NCBI GenBank assembly: GCA_046048875.1
Contig: JBJOFG010000001.1
Location: forward strand, 124,001 to 188,000
DNA from: CAIZGX01 sp046048875
GTDB taxonomy: Bacteria > Bacteroidota > Bacteroidia > Flavobacteriales_D > Sanyastnellaceae
Direction of reading: 5' to 3'
Length of the DNA stretch: 64,000 nucleotides
Part shown: positions 9,083 to 16,785 of the stretch, piece by piece
Numbering within the stretch: the first letter of the stretch is position 1
Layout: each line of letters begins with the position of its first letter
Made by a program: the position numbers and the translations under genes
Notes under the pieces: generated by a model
Databases searched by the model: none
What the model was told of the DNA's origin: nothing
Seen by the model: the letters and a program-made list of their open reading frames with translations, nothing else

Positions 9083-10531
9083 TTATCCCACGCTTCCTTC
9101 CAAAGAAATGGCGAGTAGTTTTTGAGCTTCAACTGCAAACTCCATTGGGAGTTTATTCAATACATCTTTCGCGTAACCGTTTACGATCATGCTTACCGCT
9201 TGTTCTTCATCGAGTCCACGTTGCAGGCAATAGAAGATTTGATCTTCTCCAATTTTTGAAGTCGTTGCTTCATGCTCAACTTTCGCAGTGCTGTTGTTTA
9301 CTTCAATGTATGGGAAGGTGTGCGCGCCGCTGGTGTCGGTCATAAGCAAAGAATCACATTGCGAGAAATTTCTTGCATTGGTTGCGTTCTTTCCAATTTG
9401 AACCAAACCTCTGTACGAGTTCTGACTTCTTCCGGAAGAAATACCTTTCGAGATGATGGTACTCTTGGTATTCTTTCCAATGTGAATCATCTTCGTACCC
9501 GTGTCTGCTTGTTGGAAGTGATTCGTCACAGCAACTGAATAAAATTCGCCTACACTGTTATCACCCTTCAACACACAACTTGGATATTTCCAAGTAACGG
9601 CACTGCCTGTTTCGACTTGCGTCCAAGAAATTTTGGAGTTCGCTCCTTCACACATTCCGCGTTTGGTAACGAAATTGAAGACTCCGCCTTTTCCGTCTTT
9701 ATCTCCTGGATACCAGTTTTGAACGGTGCTGTATTTTATTTCAGCATCGCGCATGGCAACCAATTCAACCACTGCAGCGTGAAGCTGATTTTCGTCGCGC
9801 TGTGGAGCAGTGCATCCTTCCAAGTAGCTAACATAACTTTCTTCGTCGGCAATCAACAAGGTGCGTTCGAACTGACCCGTGCCTGCTTCGTTAATACGGA
9901 AGTAAGTGCTTAATTCCATGGGGCAACGAACGCCTTTCGGAATGTAACAGAAAGAACCGTCGGTGAATACCGCAGAGTTCAAAGCTGCGTAGTAATTATC
10001 GGTTCTTGGGACAACTGTTCCAAGGTATTGTTTCACCAATTCAGGATGCTCTTGAATAGCATCGCTAATGCTGCAAAAGATGATTCCGAGTTCACCTAAT
10101 TTTTCTTTGAATGAAGTAGCAACAGATACTGAGTCCATCACGAAATCAACGGCAACGCCACTCAATCGTTTTTGTTCTTCAATGGAAATACCAAGCTTTT
10201 CCATGGTTTTACGCAGTTCCGGATCCATTTCGTCCAAACTGTTTAACACCTTCTTTTGTTTGGGTGCAGCGTAAAACGAGATCGCTTGAAGATTTGGTTT
10301 TTCATACTTCACATGCGCCCATTCGGGTTCAGTCATTTTCTGAAAAATCTTGAAAGCCTCTAAACGCCATTCTAGCAGCCATTGTGGCTCGTTTTTCTTC
10401 GAAGAGATCAATCGAATAATGTCTTCGTTCAATCCGGCCGGAGCCTTGTCTGATTCTATGTTGGTTGTAAATCCGAATTCGTACTCTTTCGAGGTTACGT
10501 TTTCTAACAACTCATCGCCTTCGTAAGCCAT
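9083..10531 (-). CDS. sufB: SufB, SUF scaffold subunit
   Basis: 482 residues, the main scaffold on which SUF builds clusters. Landmarks include PEWAHVKYEKP near the N-terminus, DGSFCYIPKGVRCPMELSTYF, the LEGCTAPQRDENQLHAAVVEL block, KGISSGRSQNSYRG and the C-terminal HEATTSKIGEDQIFYCLQRG. Conserved cysteines used for sulfur transfer lie in these blocks. It follows sufA by 9 nt on the minus strand. Length and motifs are typical. Confidence 0.95.
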   Translation of the reverse strand: MAYEGDELLENVTSKEYEFGFTTNIESDKAPAGLNEDIIRLISSKKNEPQWLLEWRLEAFKIFQKMTEPEWAHVKYEKPNLQAISFYAAPKQKKVLNSLDEMDPELRKTMEKLGISIEEQKRLSGVAVDFVMDSVSVATSFKEKLGELGIIFCSISDAIQEHPELVKQYLGTVVPRTDNYYAALNSAVFTDGSFCYIPKGVRCPMELSTYFRINEAGTGQFERTLLIADEESYVSYLEGCTAPQRDENQLHAAVVELVAMRDAEIKYSTVQNWYPGDKDGKGGVFNFVTKRGMCEGANSKISWTQVETGSAVTWKYPSCVLKGDNSVGEFYSVAVTNHFQQADTGTKMIHIGKNTKSTIISKGISSGRSQNSYRGLVQIGKNATNARNFSQCDSLLMTDTSGAHTFPYIEVNNSTAKVEHEATTSKIGEDQIFYCLQRGLDEEQAVSMIVNGYAKDVLNKLPMEFAVEAQKLLAISLEGSVG

Positions 10532-10540
10532 ATTCGGTTT

Positions 10541-10867
10541 TTAGATTGAAAAGCTTTCACCACAACCACATGTTCGAGAGGCATTCGGATTGTTGAACAC
10601 AAATCCTTTTCCGTTCAAACCTCCTGTGTATTCCAATTCGGTTCCAACCAAGTACAAGAAGCTCTTGCGGTCTACAACCACCGTCACTCCGTTGTCTTCA
10701 AATGATTGGTCGCCGTCTTTCATTTCAGTGTCGAATTCTAACTTGTACATCAACCCGCTGCATCCGCCTCCGTCAACACCTACGCGCACGAATGCATTCG
10801 CTGGGTGACCTTCATCTGCAATGAGCTTTGCTACTTGTGCTTTCGCACTTTCTGTAATCTTTATCAT
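10541..10867 (-). CDS. sufA: SufA/IscA-type A-type Fe-S carrier
   Basis: 108 residues of the HesB/IscA family. The three cluster-ligand cysteines are in place: Cys36 in VDGGGCSGLMY, and Cys100 and Cys102 in the C-terminal RTCGCGESF. A-type carriers receive clusters from SufBCD and deliver them to apoproteins. It is the first gene of the suf operon, so its upstream region (from 10868, including the palindrome at 10919-10941) should carry the operon promoter. Confidence 0.92.
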   Translation of the reverse strand: MIKITESAKAQVAKLIADEGHPANAFVRVGVDGGGCSGLMYKLEFDTEMKDGDQSFEDNGVTVVVDRKSFLYLVGTELEYTGGLNGKGFVFNNPNASRTCGCGESFSI

Positions 10868-10918
10868 AAGCCTACATTTAACAACAACACGTTCAACTTG
10901 TTTATCCCTTTTCGAAAA

Positions 10919-10941
10919 CTATTTAGAAAAAATCTAAATAG
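10919..10941. promoter_or_regulatory. Perfect 9-bp inverted repeat upstream of sufA, candidate operator
   Basis: CTATTTAGA (10919-10927), five A, then TCTAAATAG (10933-10941) form a perfect 9-bp dyad about 52 bp before the sufA start. A+T-rich dyads of this size at an operon head often bind dimeric repressors, and suf operons are commonly controlled by Fe-S or iron-sensing regulators. No regulator gene lies nearby, so the protein is unknown. It is not followed by a U-tract that would make it a good terminator in the suf direction. Confidence 0.45.
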
Positions 10942-10994
10942 AACTCGTTTGGGCTGCAAAAATACCACATTTAAGGGATTTGATGCAAATGAAT

Positions 10995-11105
10995 TTGCAA
11001 GATTCTATCGAAAGGTCATAGTGAAGATGCAATGCAAGGTTCTTCGAAAGGTCCTTCGGAAGTAAGAACTTGCGTAGCACCTTGTGTAACACCCTGCAAG
11101 GCACC
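10995..11105 (-). repeat. Micro-hairpin repeat A, left arm of inverted repeat around 11112-11969
   Basis: The reverse complement of 11026-11105 matches 12045-12124 at about 70 of 80 positions by hand alignment, and shorter matches continue outward (ACCTTTCG..AGAATCTTG in both). It is built from short dyads such as CTTCGAAAG and CCTTCGG separated by AAGGT/AAGTT-like words. It fills most of the space between the outer-membrane-like gene and sufA. Confidence 0.75.
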
Positions 11106-11111
11106 TATCGA

Positions 11112-11969
11112 CTATTTCCTCTTCTTCTTTTTCCTCTTGATATCCGGACCGAAGAGATCACCGCCGTCGTGTCTGCCTGGTTTGTCGGTGCTGACGTCCT
11201 TTGGACCTTTGTTCACATCGTCGCAGGTGCGATCGGGTTTATGCTTGGCGAAAAGCAATGAGGCTTTGAAAACAATAGGAATGTAGTGAGAATGGAAATA
11301 ATCCATACGGATCTCGCCGAGTGTATTTGGAAAGAACTGTAGAACAGGAACCTCTACTTCGAAAGTGGCGTATAGGCCATCGTTAATCAACATTCCATAG
11401 CCGAGTCCATAGTACAGTTGCGATCTAATTTTTTCAGAGTATGCTCGCGGAAGAGCAAAGTATTCCCCACGTGTAGAGCGTTTGTAGGCGTAATCAGCGA
11501 ATACACCTAATTCATTTTGAATCCATTTACCTTTTCCAAACGGAGTGATATTGCTGGTTGAAAAGGTCAGTCCAAATCTGTTTTCATGGAAAATACGCTT
11601 CTCGTAAATGGATTGGCCGTATTCATCTTCCCCGTTGAATTTCTCTGATCCGTTGAATCGAATGTAATGAACGTTCAAGTCGAATCTATTCAAGAAAATA
11701 AGTTTATCTGTAACCCAGTATTTCCCAACATCAGCAGTCCAACCCACGCGAGGCCTCGCCTTGTATGTTCCAGTTGAAAAAGCTGGATTCAAAATCGTAT
11801 CTGTCGCATTCCATCTTTGCCCAATGGCCAAAGTAGGTCCCAAGGAAACTATTAGCCCCTTCGGCATATACGAAGTGCGCTCGTAGAAAAGCGTTTTCAA
11901 AGTCGTTCTGCGCTGTCCGAATGACAAGGCACTAACCAAAAACAATATCGCGAAGATTGAAAGTCTCAT
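11112..11969 (-). CDS. Predicted outer-membrane beta-barrel protein, unknown function
   Basis: About 285 residues. The preferred start at 11969 gives a clean signal peptide (MRLSIFAILFLVSALSFGQ). The body is rich in alternating aromatic and polar residues (for example KLIFLNRFDLNVHYIRF, RSQLYYGLGYGMLI, IRMDYFHSHYIPIVF) as in outer-membrane beta-barrels, and the last strand-like segment is followed by a charged tail ending KRKKKKRK. No specific family is recognised. The gene stands alone and is bracketed by a roughly 110-bp inverted repeat of micro-hairpins, which makes its history interesting. It is divergent from the polyprenyl synthase gene. Confidence 0.65.
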   Translation of the reverse strand: MRLSIFAILFLVSALSFGQRRTTLKTLFYERTSYMPKGLIVSLGPTLAIGQRWNATDTILNPAFSTGTYKARPRVGWTADVGKYWVTDKLIFLNRFDLNVHYIRFNGSEKFNGEDEYGQSIYEKRIFHENRFGLTFSTSNITPFGKGKWIQNELGVFADYAYKRSTRGEYFALPRAYSEKIRSQLYYGLGYGMLINDGLYATFEVEVPVLQFFPNTLGEIRMDYFHSHYIPIVFKASLLFAKHKPDRTCDDVNKGPKDVSTDKPGRHDGGDLFGPDIKRKKKKRK

Positions 11970-12035
11970 TTTACAAATCAACAAGTTTTCTTCATTCTTA
12001 TTTCCTTGGGTATAATTGTTTTTTTAACAGGCTTT

Positions 12036-12165
12036 CCTTCAGAAGGTGCGTTGCAAGTTGTTTCACAAGGTGCTGCGCAAGTTATTCCTTCCGAAGGACC
12101 TTTCGCAGAACCTTGCAATGCACCTTCCTTCGGAACTGCTTTCGGCACCTTTCGTAAGAATCTTG
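12036..12165 (+). repeat. Micro-hairpin repeat B, right arm of inverted repeat
   Basis: It holds CCTTCAGAAGG (12036-12046), TGCGTTGCA, TTGTTTCACAA, TGCTGCGCA and CCTTCCGAAGG in succession, joined by AAGGT or AAGTT-like words. It is the inverted partner of 10995-11105, with an extra segment around 12125-12145 that the left copy lacks. It ends a few bases before the promoter-like box of the polyprenyl synthase gene. Confidence 0.75.
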
Positions 12166-12168
12166 TTA

Positions 12169-12176
12169 TACATTTG
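12169..12176 (+). promoter_or_regulatory. Candidate -7 promoter box (TAnnTTTG type)
   Basis: TACATTTG matches the Bacteroidota -7 consensus exactly and lies 5 nt before the GTG at 12182. Transcription would start close to or at the start codon. No TTG element is seen at the expected upstream spacing, so confidence is limited. Confidence 0.35.
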
Positions 12177-12181
12177 CCCCC

Positions 12182-13156
12182 GTGTCAGCTCTATCCCAAA
12201 TACAAGCGCCTGTAGAAGGCGAAATGAATGCGTTTGAATCGTTCTTCAAAGAACAGATGAAAAGCGAGCATCGCTTGTTGGATAAGGTTACCAATTACAT
12301 TGTGAAAAGAAAAGGGAAGCAGATGCGTCCGCTTTTCGTCTTCCTTTCAGCCAAGCTTTTTCAAAAACCGGAAGAGCCTACGTTCGTTGCAGCAACCATG
12401 ATTGAACTGCTGCATACCGCAACACTCGTGCATGACGATGTGGTAGACGATGCGCAAATGCGTCGTGGATTCTTCAGCATTAATGCGCTGTGGAAGAATA
12501 AAATTGCCGTGCTCGTTGGAGATTATTTGTTGTCGCGCGGACTTTCGCTCAGCGTGAAAACACAACAGTTTCGCCTGTTGGGAATCATGAGCAAAGCGGT
12601 GAAGGACATGGCTGAAGGAGAATTGCTTCAACAAGAAAAATCGAGAAAATTAGATATTACTGAAGAGGTCTATTACGATATCATTCGTCAAAAAACAGCC
12701 TCGCTTATTTCCGCTTGTTGCGAAAGTGGCGCAGCCTCAACTTCCGCTACAGATGAGCAAGTGAAGCAATTGGCGTTGTTCGGCGAATATGTTGGAATGG
12801 CCTTCCAGATTAAAGATGACTTGTTCGATTACGGAACAACCGATGCTATTGGAAAGCCCGTGGGGATTGACATTCAAGAAAGAAAGTTAACGCTTCCGTT
12901 GATTCATGTTTTAGGAAAAGTAAATCGCGATACCGCAAAGAAATTGATTCGTACCGTTCGGAAGTTCAATACCGATAAAACAAAAGTGGAAGAGCTAATG
13001 GCTCAAGTGGTGGAGTTAGGTGGAATCAAATACGCGACTGAAAAGATGTATGAATTTCGCGATAAAGCCTTGGATATTTTGAATCAATTCGAAAACTCTC
13101 CTGCGCGCGAATCCCTTCAATTGTTGGTGAATTACACCATTGAACGTAAAAAATAG
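12182..13156 (+). CDS. Polyprenyl diphosphate synthase (IspB/octaprenyl type)
   Basis: 324 residues. Trans-prenyltransferases extend farnesyl diphosphate with isopentenyl units to make quinone side chains. The first Asp-rich motif is LVHDDVVDDAQMRRG (Asp85-Asp90) and the second is FQIKDDLFDYG near residue 217, both intact. I keep the GTG start at 12182 because the residues it adds (SALSQIQAPVEGEM) resemble the usual start of Bacteroidota homologs; the ATG at 12224 is the alternative. Chain length of the product cannot be read reliably. Confidence 0.88.
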   Translation: MSALSQIQAPVEGEMNAFESFFKEQMKSEHRLLDKVTNYIVKRKGKQMRPLFVFLSAKLFQKPEEPTFVAATMIELLHTATLVHDDVVDDAQMRRGFFSINALWKNKIAVLVGDYLLSRGLSLSVKTQQFRLLGIMSKAVKDMAEGELLQQEKSRKLDITEEVYYDIIRQKTASLISACCESGAASTSATDEQVKQLALFGEYVGMAFQIKDDLFDYGTTDAIGKPVGIDIQERKLTLPLIHVLGKVNRDTAKKLIRTVRKFNTDKTKVEELMAQVVELGGIKYATEKMYEFRDKALDILNQFENSPARESLQLLVNYTIERKK

Positions 13157-13160
13157 TCCC

Positions 13161-13586
13161 ATGAAAAAAGCACTTTGGATCTTTACCCTTTTGGTTCTTG
13201 TTTTGTCATCATGCACCCCTTCTTTGGACGATGCCGATGCGCGAGAAATAAAAACCACGGAAGAAGGAATTCGTATTGTCGGGTATTTCGAAAAAGGAAC
13301 GGACAATAAAATTGGAGAACGTGCATTCTATCCAAACAGCCAACAATGCTACATTGAAATGCGCATGAAAGACACCAAGCGCCATGGCGAGTGTTACACC
13401 TTCTACCAGAACGGTAACAAGTGGAGTATGAATACGTATGAAAATGGAGTGTTAAGCGGCGACTACAAAACGTGGTATGAAAACGGAAAATTATATGTTG
13501 AAGGCGAATACGAAAATGGAAAAGAAGTCGGTGAGTGGATCTTCTATAACGAAGACGGCACAGAGAAGGAACGTAAGAAGTACTAA
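13161..13586 (+). CDS. MORN-repeat lipoprotein (YwqK-like)
   Basis: About 141 residues from the ATG at 13161. A lipoprotein signal peptide ends in the lipobox VLSSC (Cys at about residue 17). The rest carries tandem MORN-like repeats: GECYTFYQNGNKWSMNTYENG, SGDYKTWYENGKLYVEGEYENG and VGEWIFYNEDG. Such YwqK-like proteins are widespread in Bacteroidota envelopes; their role is largely unknown. It is downstream of the polyprenyl synthase and overlaps or abuts the hydrolase gene that follows. Confidence 0.75.
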   Translation: MKKALWIFTLLVLVLSSCTPSLDDADAREIKTTEEGIRIVGYFEKGTDNKIGERAFYPNSQQCYIEMRMKDTKRHGECYTFYQNGNKWSMNTYENGVLSGDYKTWYENGKLYVEGEYENGKEVGEWIFYNEDGTEKERKKY

Positions 13587-14439
13587 GTATTTCCTCATTC
13601 CCATTCTGTTTCTCCTACTCATTCTCTCTTCGCTCACCGCGCCCTTCGCTCAAACCCCAGAGGCATACATTCAAAAATATTCTTCCGTCGCGCAAGAGCA
13701 AATGAGGAAATACGGTGTTCCTGCGAGTATCACCCTAGCACAAGGCATTCTGGAAAGTGGCAGCGGTAAATCGAAGCTCGCTACCGAAGCCAACAATCAT
13801 TTCGGAATTAAATGTCACGACACGTGGAGTGGCGCCACCATGCACATCGATGATGACGCGCCCAATGAGTGTTTCCGAAAATACAAGTCCGTCGAGCAAT
13901 CGTTTGAAGACCACAGTGTCTTCCTAAAGAAACCGCGTTACGAAGAGTTGTTTGCTTTGGAAATCACAGATTACAAAGGATGGGCACAGGGCCTGAAGAA
14001 ATGTGGTTATGCCACCAGTCCAACGTATGCAAAAAGCCTCATTGATTTAATCGAAAAACACGAGCTCACACAATTCGACACAGAACAGAAACCGAATGAA
14101 CATTCGGCTATTGTGAACATCTCCAACAATCGAATTAAATACGTTTCTGCCAAGAAGAAAGAAACGCTAACAGATCTCTCTAAGCGCACTGGAATCTCTG
14201 AGCGTTTATTGGCGAAGTACAACGACTTAGAAGACGGACATTCGTTTCAAGAAAAAGAGATTGTCTATCTACAACCCAAGCGCTTCAAGGGAAGCGTGAA
14301 AGAACACAAAATAAAACGAGGAGAAAACATTCGCGATATCTCGCAGCAATACGGTATTCGTATTCGCAGCATTGAACGCAAGAATAAACTTGAACACGGT
14401 GCTGAATTGAAGACCGGAACTGTATTAAAGTTGAGGTAA
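13516..14439 (+). CDS. GH73 glucosaminidase with two LysM domains, start uncertain
   Basis: A secreted peptidoglycan hydrolase. The GH73 domain contains SITLAQGILESGSGKS, with the catalytic Glu near residue 80, and NNHFGIKCHDTWSGA, then KKCGYATSPTYA. Two LysM-like modules follow, KYVSAKKKETLTDLSKRTGIS and EHKIKRGENIRDISQQYGI, which would bind glycan strands. A signal-peptide core (LIPILFLLLILSSLTAPFAQ) begins just after the MORN gene stop at 13586, but no in-frame ATG, GTG or TTG lies there. The nearest is the ATG at 13516, inside the MORN gene, giving an unusually long basic N-region. A rare ATT or CTG start near 13597-13606 is the alternative. Confidence 0.8.
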   Translation: MEKKSVSGSSITKTAQRRNVRSTKYFLIPILFLLLILSSLTAPFAQTPEAYIQKYSSVAQEQMRKYGVPASITLAQGILESGSGKSKLATEANNHFGIKCHDTWSGATMHIDDDAPNECFRKYKSVEQSFEDHSVFLKKPRYEELFALEITDYKGWAQGLKKCGYATSPTYAKSLIDLIEKHELTQFDTEQKPNEHSAIVNISNNRIKYVSAKKKETLTDLSKRTGISERLLAKYNDLEDGHSFQEKEIVYLQPKRFKGSVKEHKIKRGENIRDISQQYGIRIRSIERKNKLEHGAELKTGTVLKLR

Positions 14440-14461
14440 ACTTATTTATTTATTAATTTCG
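14431..14461 (+). promoter_or_regulatory. Candidate promoter of the mntA-hepT pair
   Basis: TTG at 14431-14433, a 20-nt spacer and TAATTTCG at 14454-14461 fit the Bacteroidota TTG-N17-23-TAnnTTTG pattern with one mismatch. The mntA ATG is only 5 nt further, so the transcript may be leaderless. Confidence 0.45.
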
Positions 14462-14465
14462 TGAT

Positions 14466-14780
14466 ATGGAACCATTGGCGGAATACATGACATCAATCCA
14501 ACTTCTGTGTGAAGCACACAAGGTGAAAAATTTGTATGCCTTCGGTTCTGTCACTAAGGATTCGTTTTCTGATGACAGTGACGTCGACTTAATCGTTGAT
14601 TTTGTTGAAAATCAGTCGCCAAAGGCATATACAGACAACTATTTCGCGTTGAAATTTTCACTGGAAGATCTGCTCGGTCGGGATGTTGATTTATTGGAAG
14701 CCAAGGAGCTAAAAAACCCCTATTTGAAAGATCAGATTGTTCAAGAAAGAGCTTTGATTTATGGAAAAGAATCAAAGTAG
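14466..14780 (+). CDS. mntA: MntA-type nucleotidyltransferase antitoxin
   Basis: 104 residues with the minimal nucleotidyltransferase core: GS in AFGSVTKDSFSDDSDVDLIV, that is the GSx9-10DxD active-site motif at residues 27-44, and a later DVDLLEAKEL that supplies the third acidic residue. In type VII toxin-antitoxin pairs MntA adenylylates and silences a HEPN RNase toxin. The downstream HEPN gene overlaps it by 20 nt, the standard arrangement. Confidence 0.88.
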   Translation: MEPLAEYMTSIQLLCEAHKVKNLYAFGSVTKDSFSDDSDVDLIVDFVENQSPKAYTDNYFALKFSLEDLLGRDVDLLEAKELKNPYLKDQIVQERALIYGKESK

Positions 14781-15099
14781 TCTGTTGTACGATATTCTCA
14801 ATGCAATCATTGAAATCGAATTCTTTTTGGATATCGAGGGTATGGATTTTACCAGATATGTTTTGGATCTTAAAACAAAGAGAGCTGTGGAGAGAAACCT
14901 TGAAATCGTGGGTGAAGCAATGAATAGACTTGTCAAAGGTTTTCCCGATTTTAAGTTGACGAATTCACGGAAAATTATTGATGTTAGAAATAGAATCATT
15001 CACGGATACGATTCTGTATCAGACGAAATCATTTGGACTATTTTAAACGATTCAATACCACCGCTTAAAACAGAAGTTGAGAAATTACTTGGTGAATGA
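14761..15099 (+). CDS. hepT: HepT-type HEPN RNase toxin
   Basis: 112 residues, all-helical, with the RNase motif R-x4-H-x-Y seen as VRNRIIHGYD at about residues 77-85. HepT toxins cleave RNA unless modified by their MntA partner on the tyrosine of this motif; the Tyr is present. It overlaps mntA by 20 nt and is followed by a strong intrinsic terminator that lies within the opposing glycosyltransferase gene. Confidence 0.87.
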   Translation: MEKNQSSLLYDILNAIIEIEFFLDIEGMDFTRYVLDLKTKRAVERNLEIVGEAMNRLVKGFPDFKLTNSRKIIDVRNRIIHGYDSVSDEIIWTILNDSIPPLKTEVEKLLGE

Positions 15100-15104
15100 A
15101 ATTA

Positions 15105-16055
15105 TTAACTAACTGTTAAAATTCTTTTCAGAACAGCCTCGGGAGTAATCTCGAGGCTTTCTTTTTGCTCCGAATTTCCGTCCTCTAAATAAGTCGCTTT
15201 AGTGCCAAGAGGCATCCATCTTCCCGGATGCATAGGTCGTTTCGAAGGATAAAGTCCAACGGCGCGAATACCCACGGCCGAAGCAATGTGCAACGGTCCT
15301 GTGCTTGCTGCAACCAATGTATCGCAAGATGAAATAAATGCGATTAATTGTGGAAGGGAAAGCTTACCGCTGACGTCAATGATATGTTCATCGAATTGAA
15401 ATCCCTGACGAATGCGCACGCCTTCTTCTTCCGTTCCTGTAATGTATATGTTGAAGTCCGATGCGGGTAGAAGCGATGCTAATGTTTGATACTGATTCAA
15501 CGACCAATTCAAAGCACTTCCCTTGCTGAGCATATGGAACACAACCGAACGTTTATTCGGTTCGAGTTGAATGGGGCTTTCCACTTGAGGTTTCAGAATA
15601 TGCCATTCACGAATTTCTTCGAGGCTCGGAATGTTCTTTACACCGAACGGATACAGCAAATGAAAATTCAATTGCGATTCGTGCAAGTCTGAATTCTTTC
15701 TGGAAAAGAACACGCGATCATTGGCGAATTTCCAAGAGGCTATTCTGCTTCCCGTAGCAATGCGTTTTTTCACGCCTTGAGCCTTCACCCATTGCATGAC
15801 TACCGCATCTGGAAAGGCGAAGACGCAGGCTTCAACCTTTAAAGAAATTTCTGCACGCTTATCGAAATTGACGAATTCATCTACAAACGGACAAGCCTCT
15901 ACAATGGCCTGCGTATAGCTTCTTCCAATGAATGTGATACGCGTATTCGGAGAATATTTTTTAATGAAACCACACAACGGCAATGTCACAATCACATCGC
16001 CAATGCTGTCTGTACGCGAGATGGCGATGCTATTTGGAAAGGCGAATGTGCTCAT
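15105..16055 (-). CDS. Glycosyltransferase family 9 (heptosyltransferase-like)
   Basis: 316 residues with the GT9 layout: an N-terminal IAISRTDSIGDVIVTLPLCG nucleotide-sugar domain start, RITFIGRSYTQAIVEACPFVDEF, and the C-terminal CDTLVAASTGPLHIASAVGIRAVGLYPS donor-binding motif. GT9 enzymes add heptose or related sugars to LPS core. Its start overlaps the upstream GT2 gene by 26 nt, so both likely work on LPS core. Its last codons contain the hepT terminator on the opposite strand. Confidence 0.85.
   Translation of the reverse strand: MSTFAFPNSIAISRTDSIGDVIVTLPLCGFIKKYSPNTRITFIGRSYTQAIVEACPFVDEFVNFDKRAEISLKVEACVFAFPDAVVMQWVKAQGVKKRIATGSRIASWKFANDRVFFSRKNSDLHESQLNFHLLYPFGVKNIPSLEEIREWHILKPQVESPIQLEPNKRSVVFHMLSKGSALNWSLNQYQTLASLLPASDFNIYITGTEEEGVRIRQGFQFDEHIIDVSGKLSLPQLIAFISSCDTLVAASTGPLHIASAVGIRAVGLYPSKRPMHPGRWMPLGTKATYLEDGNSEQKESLEITPEAVLKRILTVS
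15135..15166 (+). terminator. Intrinsic terminator of mntA-hepT inside the GT9 gene
   Basis: AGCCTCGGGA (15135-15144), a GTAA loop and TCTCGAGGCT (15149-15158) make a 10-bp stem with one G-T pair and a GNRA-type tetraloop. It is followed by TTCTTTTT. It terminates plus-strand transcription from mntA-hepT, although it lies in the 3' coding end of the minus-strand GT9 gene. Confidence 0.75.
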
Positions 16056-16782
16056 GAATTTTTTTGTATTTCAAGTGAGTGGCATACGCAGAGATGCGCG
16101 CAACCGTGAATCCTGCCTTTCCATCTAAAAATCCCAATCGGAAAAAATAGTCGACAACGAATTTCGATACGGGACTGAAAACGCGTTTGTACCAAGGCGA
16201 TTTTTTTCCTTGTTGAAACAAATCTGCAGCTTGAATTGTCGTGAACTTTTCTGCTTGCTCGTAATGCTTCTCAATGGAGTAGTATGAGTAATGCAAACAA
16301 TCTCCTTCCAACAACAACGTGTTTTCTTTCGATAATCCACGAAGCACTTCGTGAATGGTTCCTTCCCAGTTGGTTTCTTGTTTGTTGAAGAGACGAACCT
16401 TTTTATCCGGATACCATCCGCCATGCTTAATGAACGTTCCGCAATAGTTGGTCATGCGTTTGAATGACGCTGCTTGCGGATGATCCTTCCATTTCTGAAT
16501 ACTTTGAATTAGCGTGTCATTCAAAACCTCATCGGCGTCTAAACTTAAGATCCAATCGAAAGAAGCTTGCGCGTTTCCAAAGTTTTTTTGTTCGGAATAG
16601 CCACACCAGGGATTGGTTATAACCCTTGCTCCGTGGGCCTTACAGACTTCCACGGTGTTATCCGTAGAACCCGAATCAATCACCACAATTTCATCGGCTA
16701 CCTCTTGTGCTGCCTTCAAACATTTTGCAATGTGATGACCTTCGTTGAATGTGATAATCACAACTGATAATCCTTCTTTCAT
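16030..16782 (-). CDS. Glycosyltransferase family 2 (LPS core WaaE/KdtX-like)
   Basis: 250 residues. The GT-A fold signature is VVIITFNEGHHIAKCLK, DEIVVIDSGSTDNT and the metal-binding LSLDADEV. The C-terminal half (NWEGTIHEVLRG, HYSYYSIEKHYEQAEKFT) is typical of the small GT2 group that modifies LPS core sugars. It is followed by and overlaps a GT9 gene and is preceded by a TM2 protein gene, 3 nt apart. Confidence 0.85.
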   Translation of the reverse strand: MKEGLSVVIITFNEGHHIAKCLKAAQEVADEIVVIDSGSTDNTVEVCKAHGARVITNPWCGYSEQKNFGNAQASFDWILSLDADEVLNDTLIQSIQKWKDHPQAASFKRMTNYCGTFIKHGGWYPDKKVRLFNKQETNWEGTIHEVLRGLSKENTLLLEGDCLHYSYYSIEKHYEQAEKFTTIQAADLFQQGKKSPWYKRVFSPVSKFVVDYFFRLGFLDGKAGFTVARISAYATHLKYKKIHEHIRLSK

Positions 16783-16785
16783 GAT

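Noticed and set aside
12006..12215. Small protein encoded by repeat B
   Set aside because: The frame consists mostly of the hairpin repeat, overlaps the polyprenyl synthase start, and is not preserved in the inverted copy.
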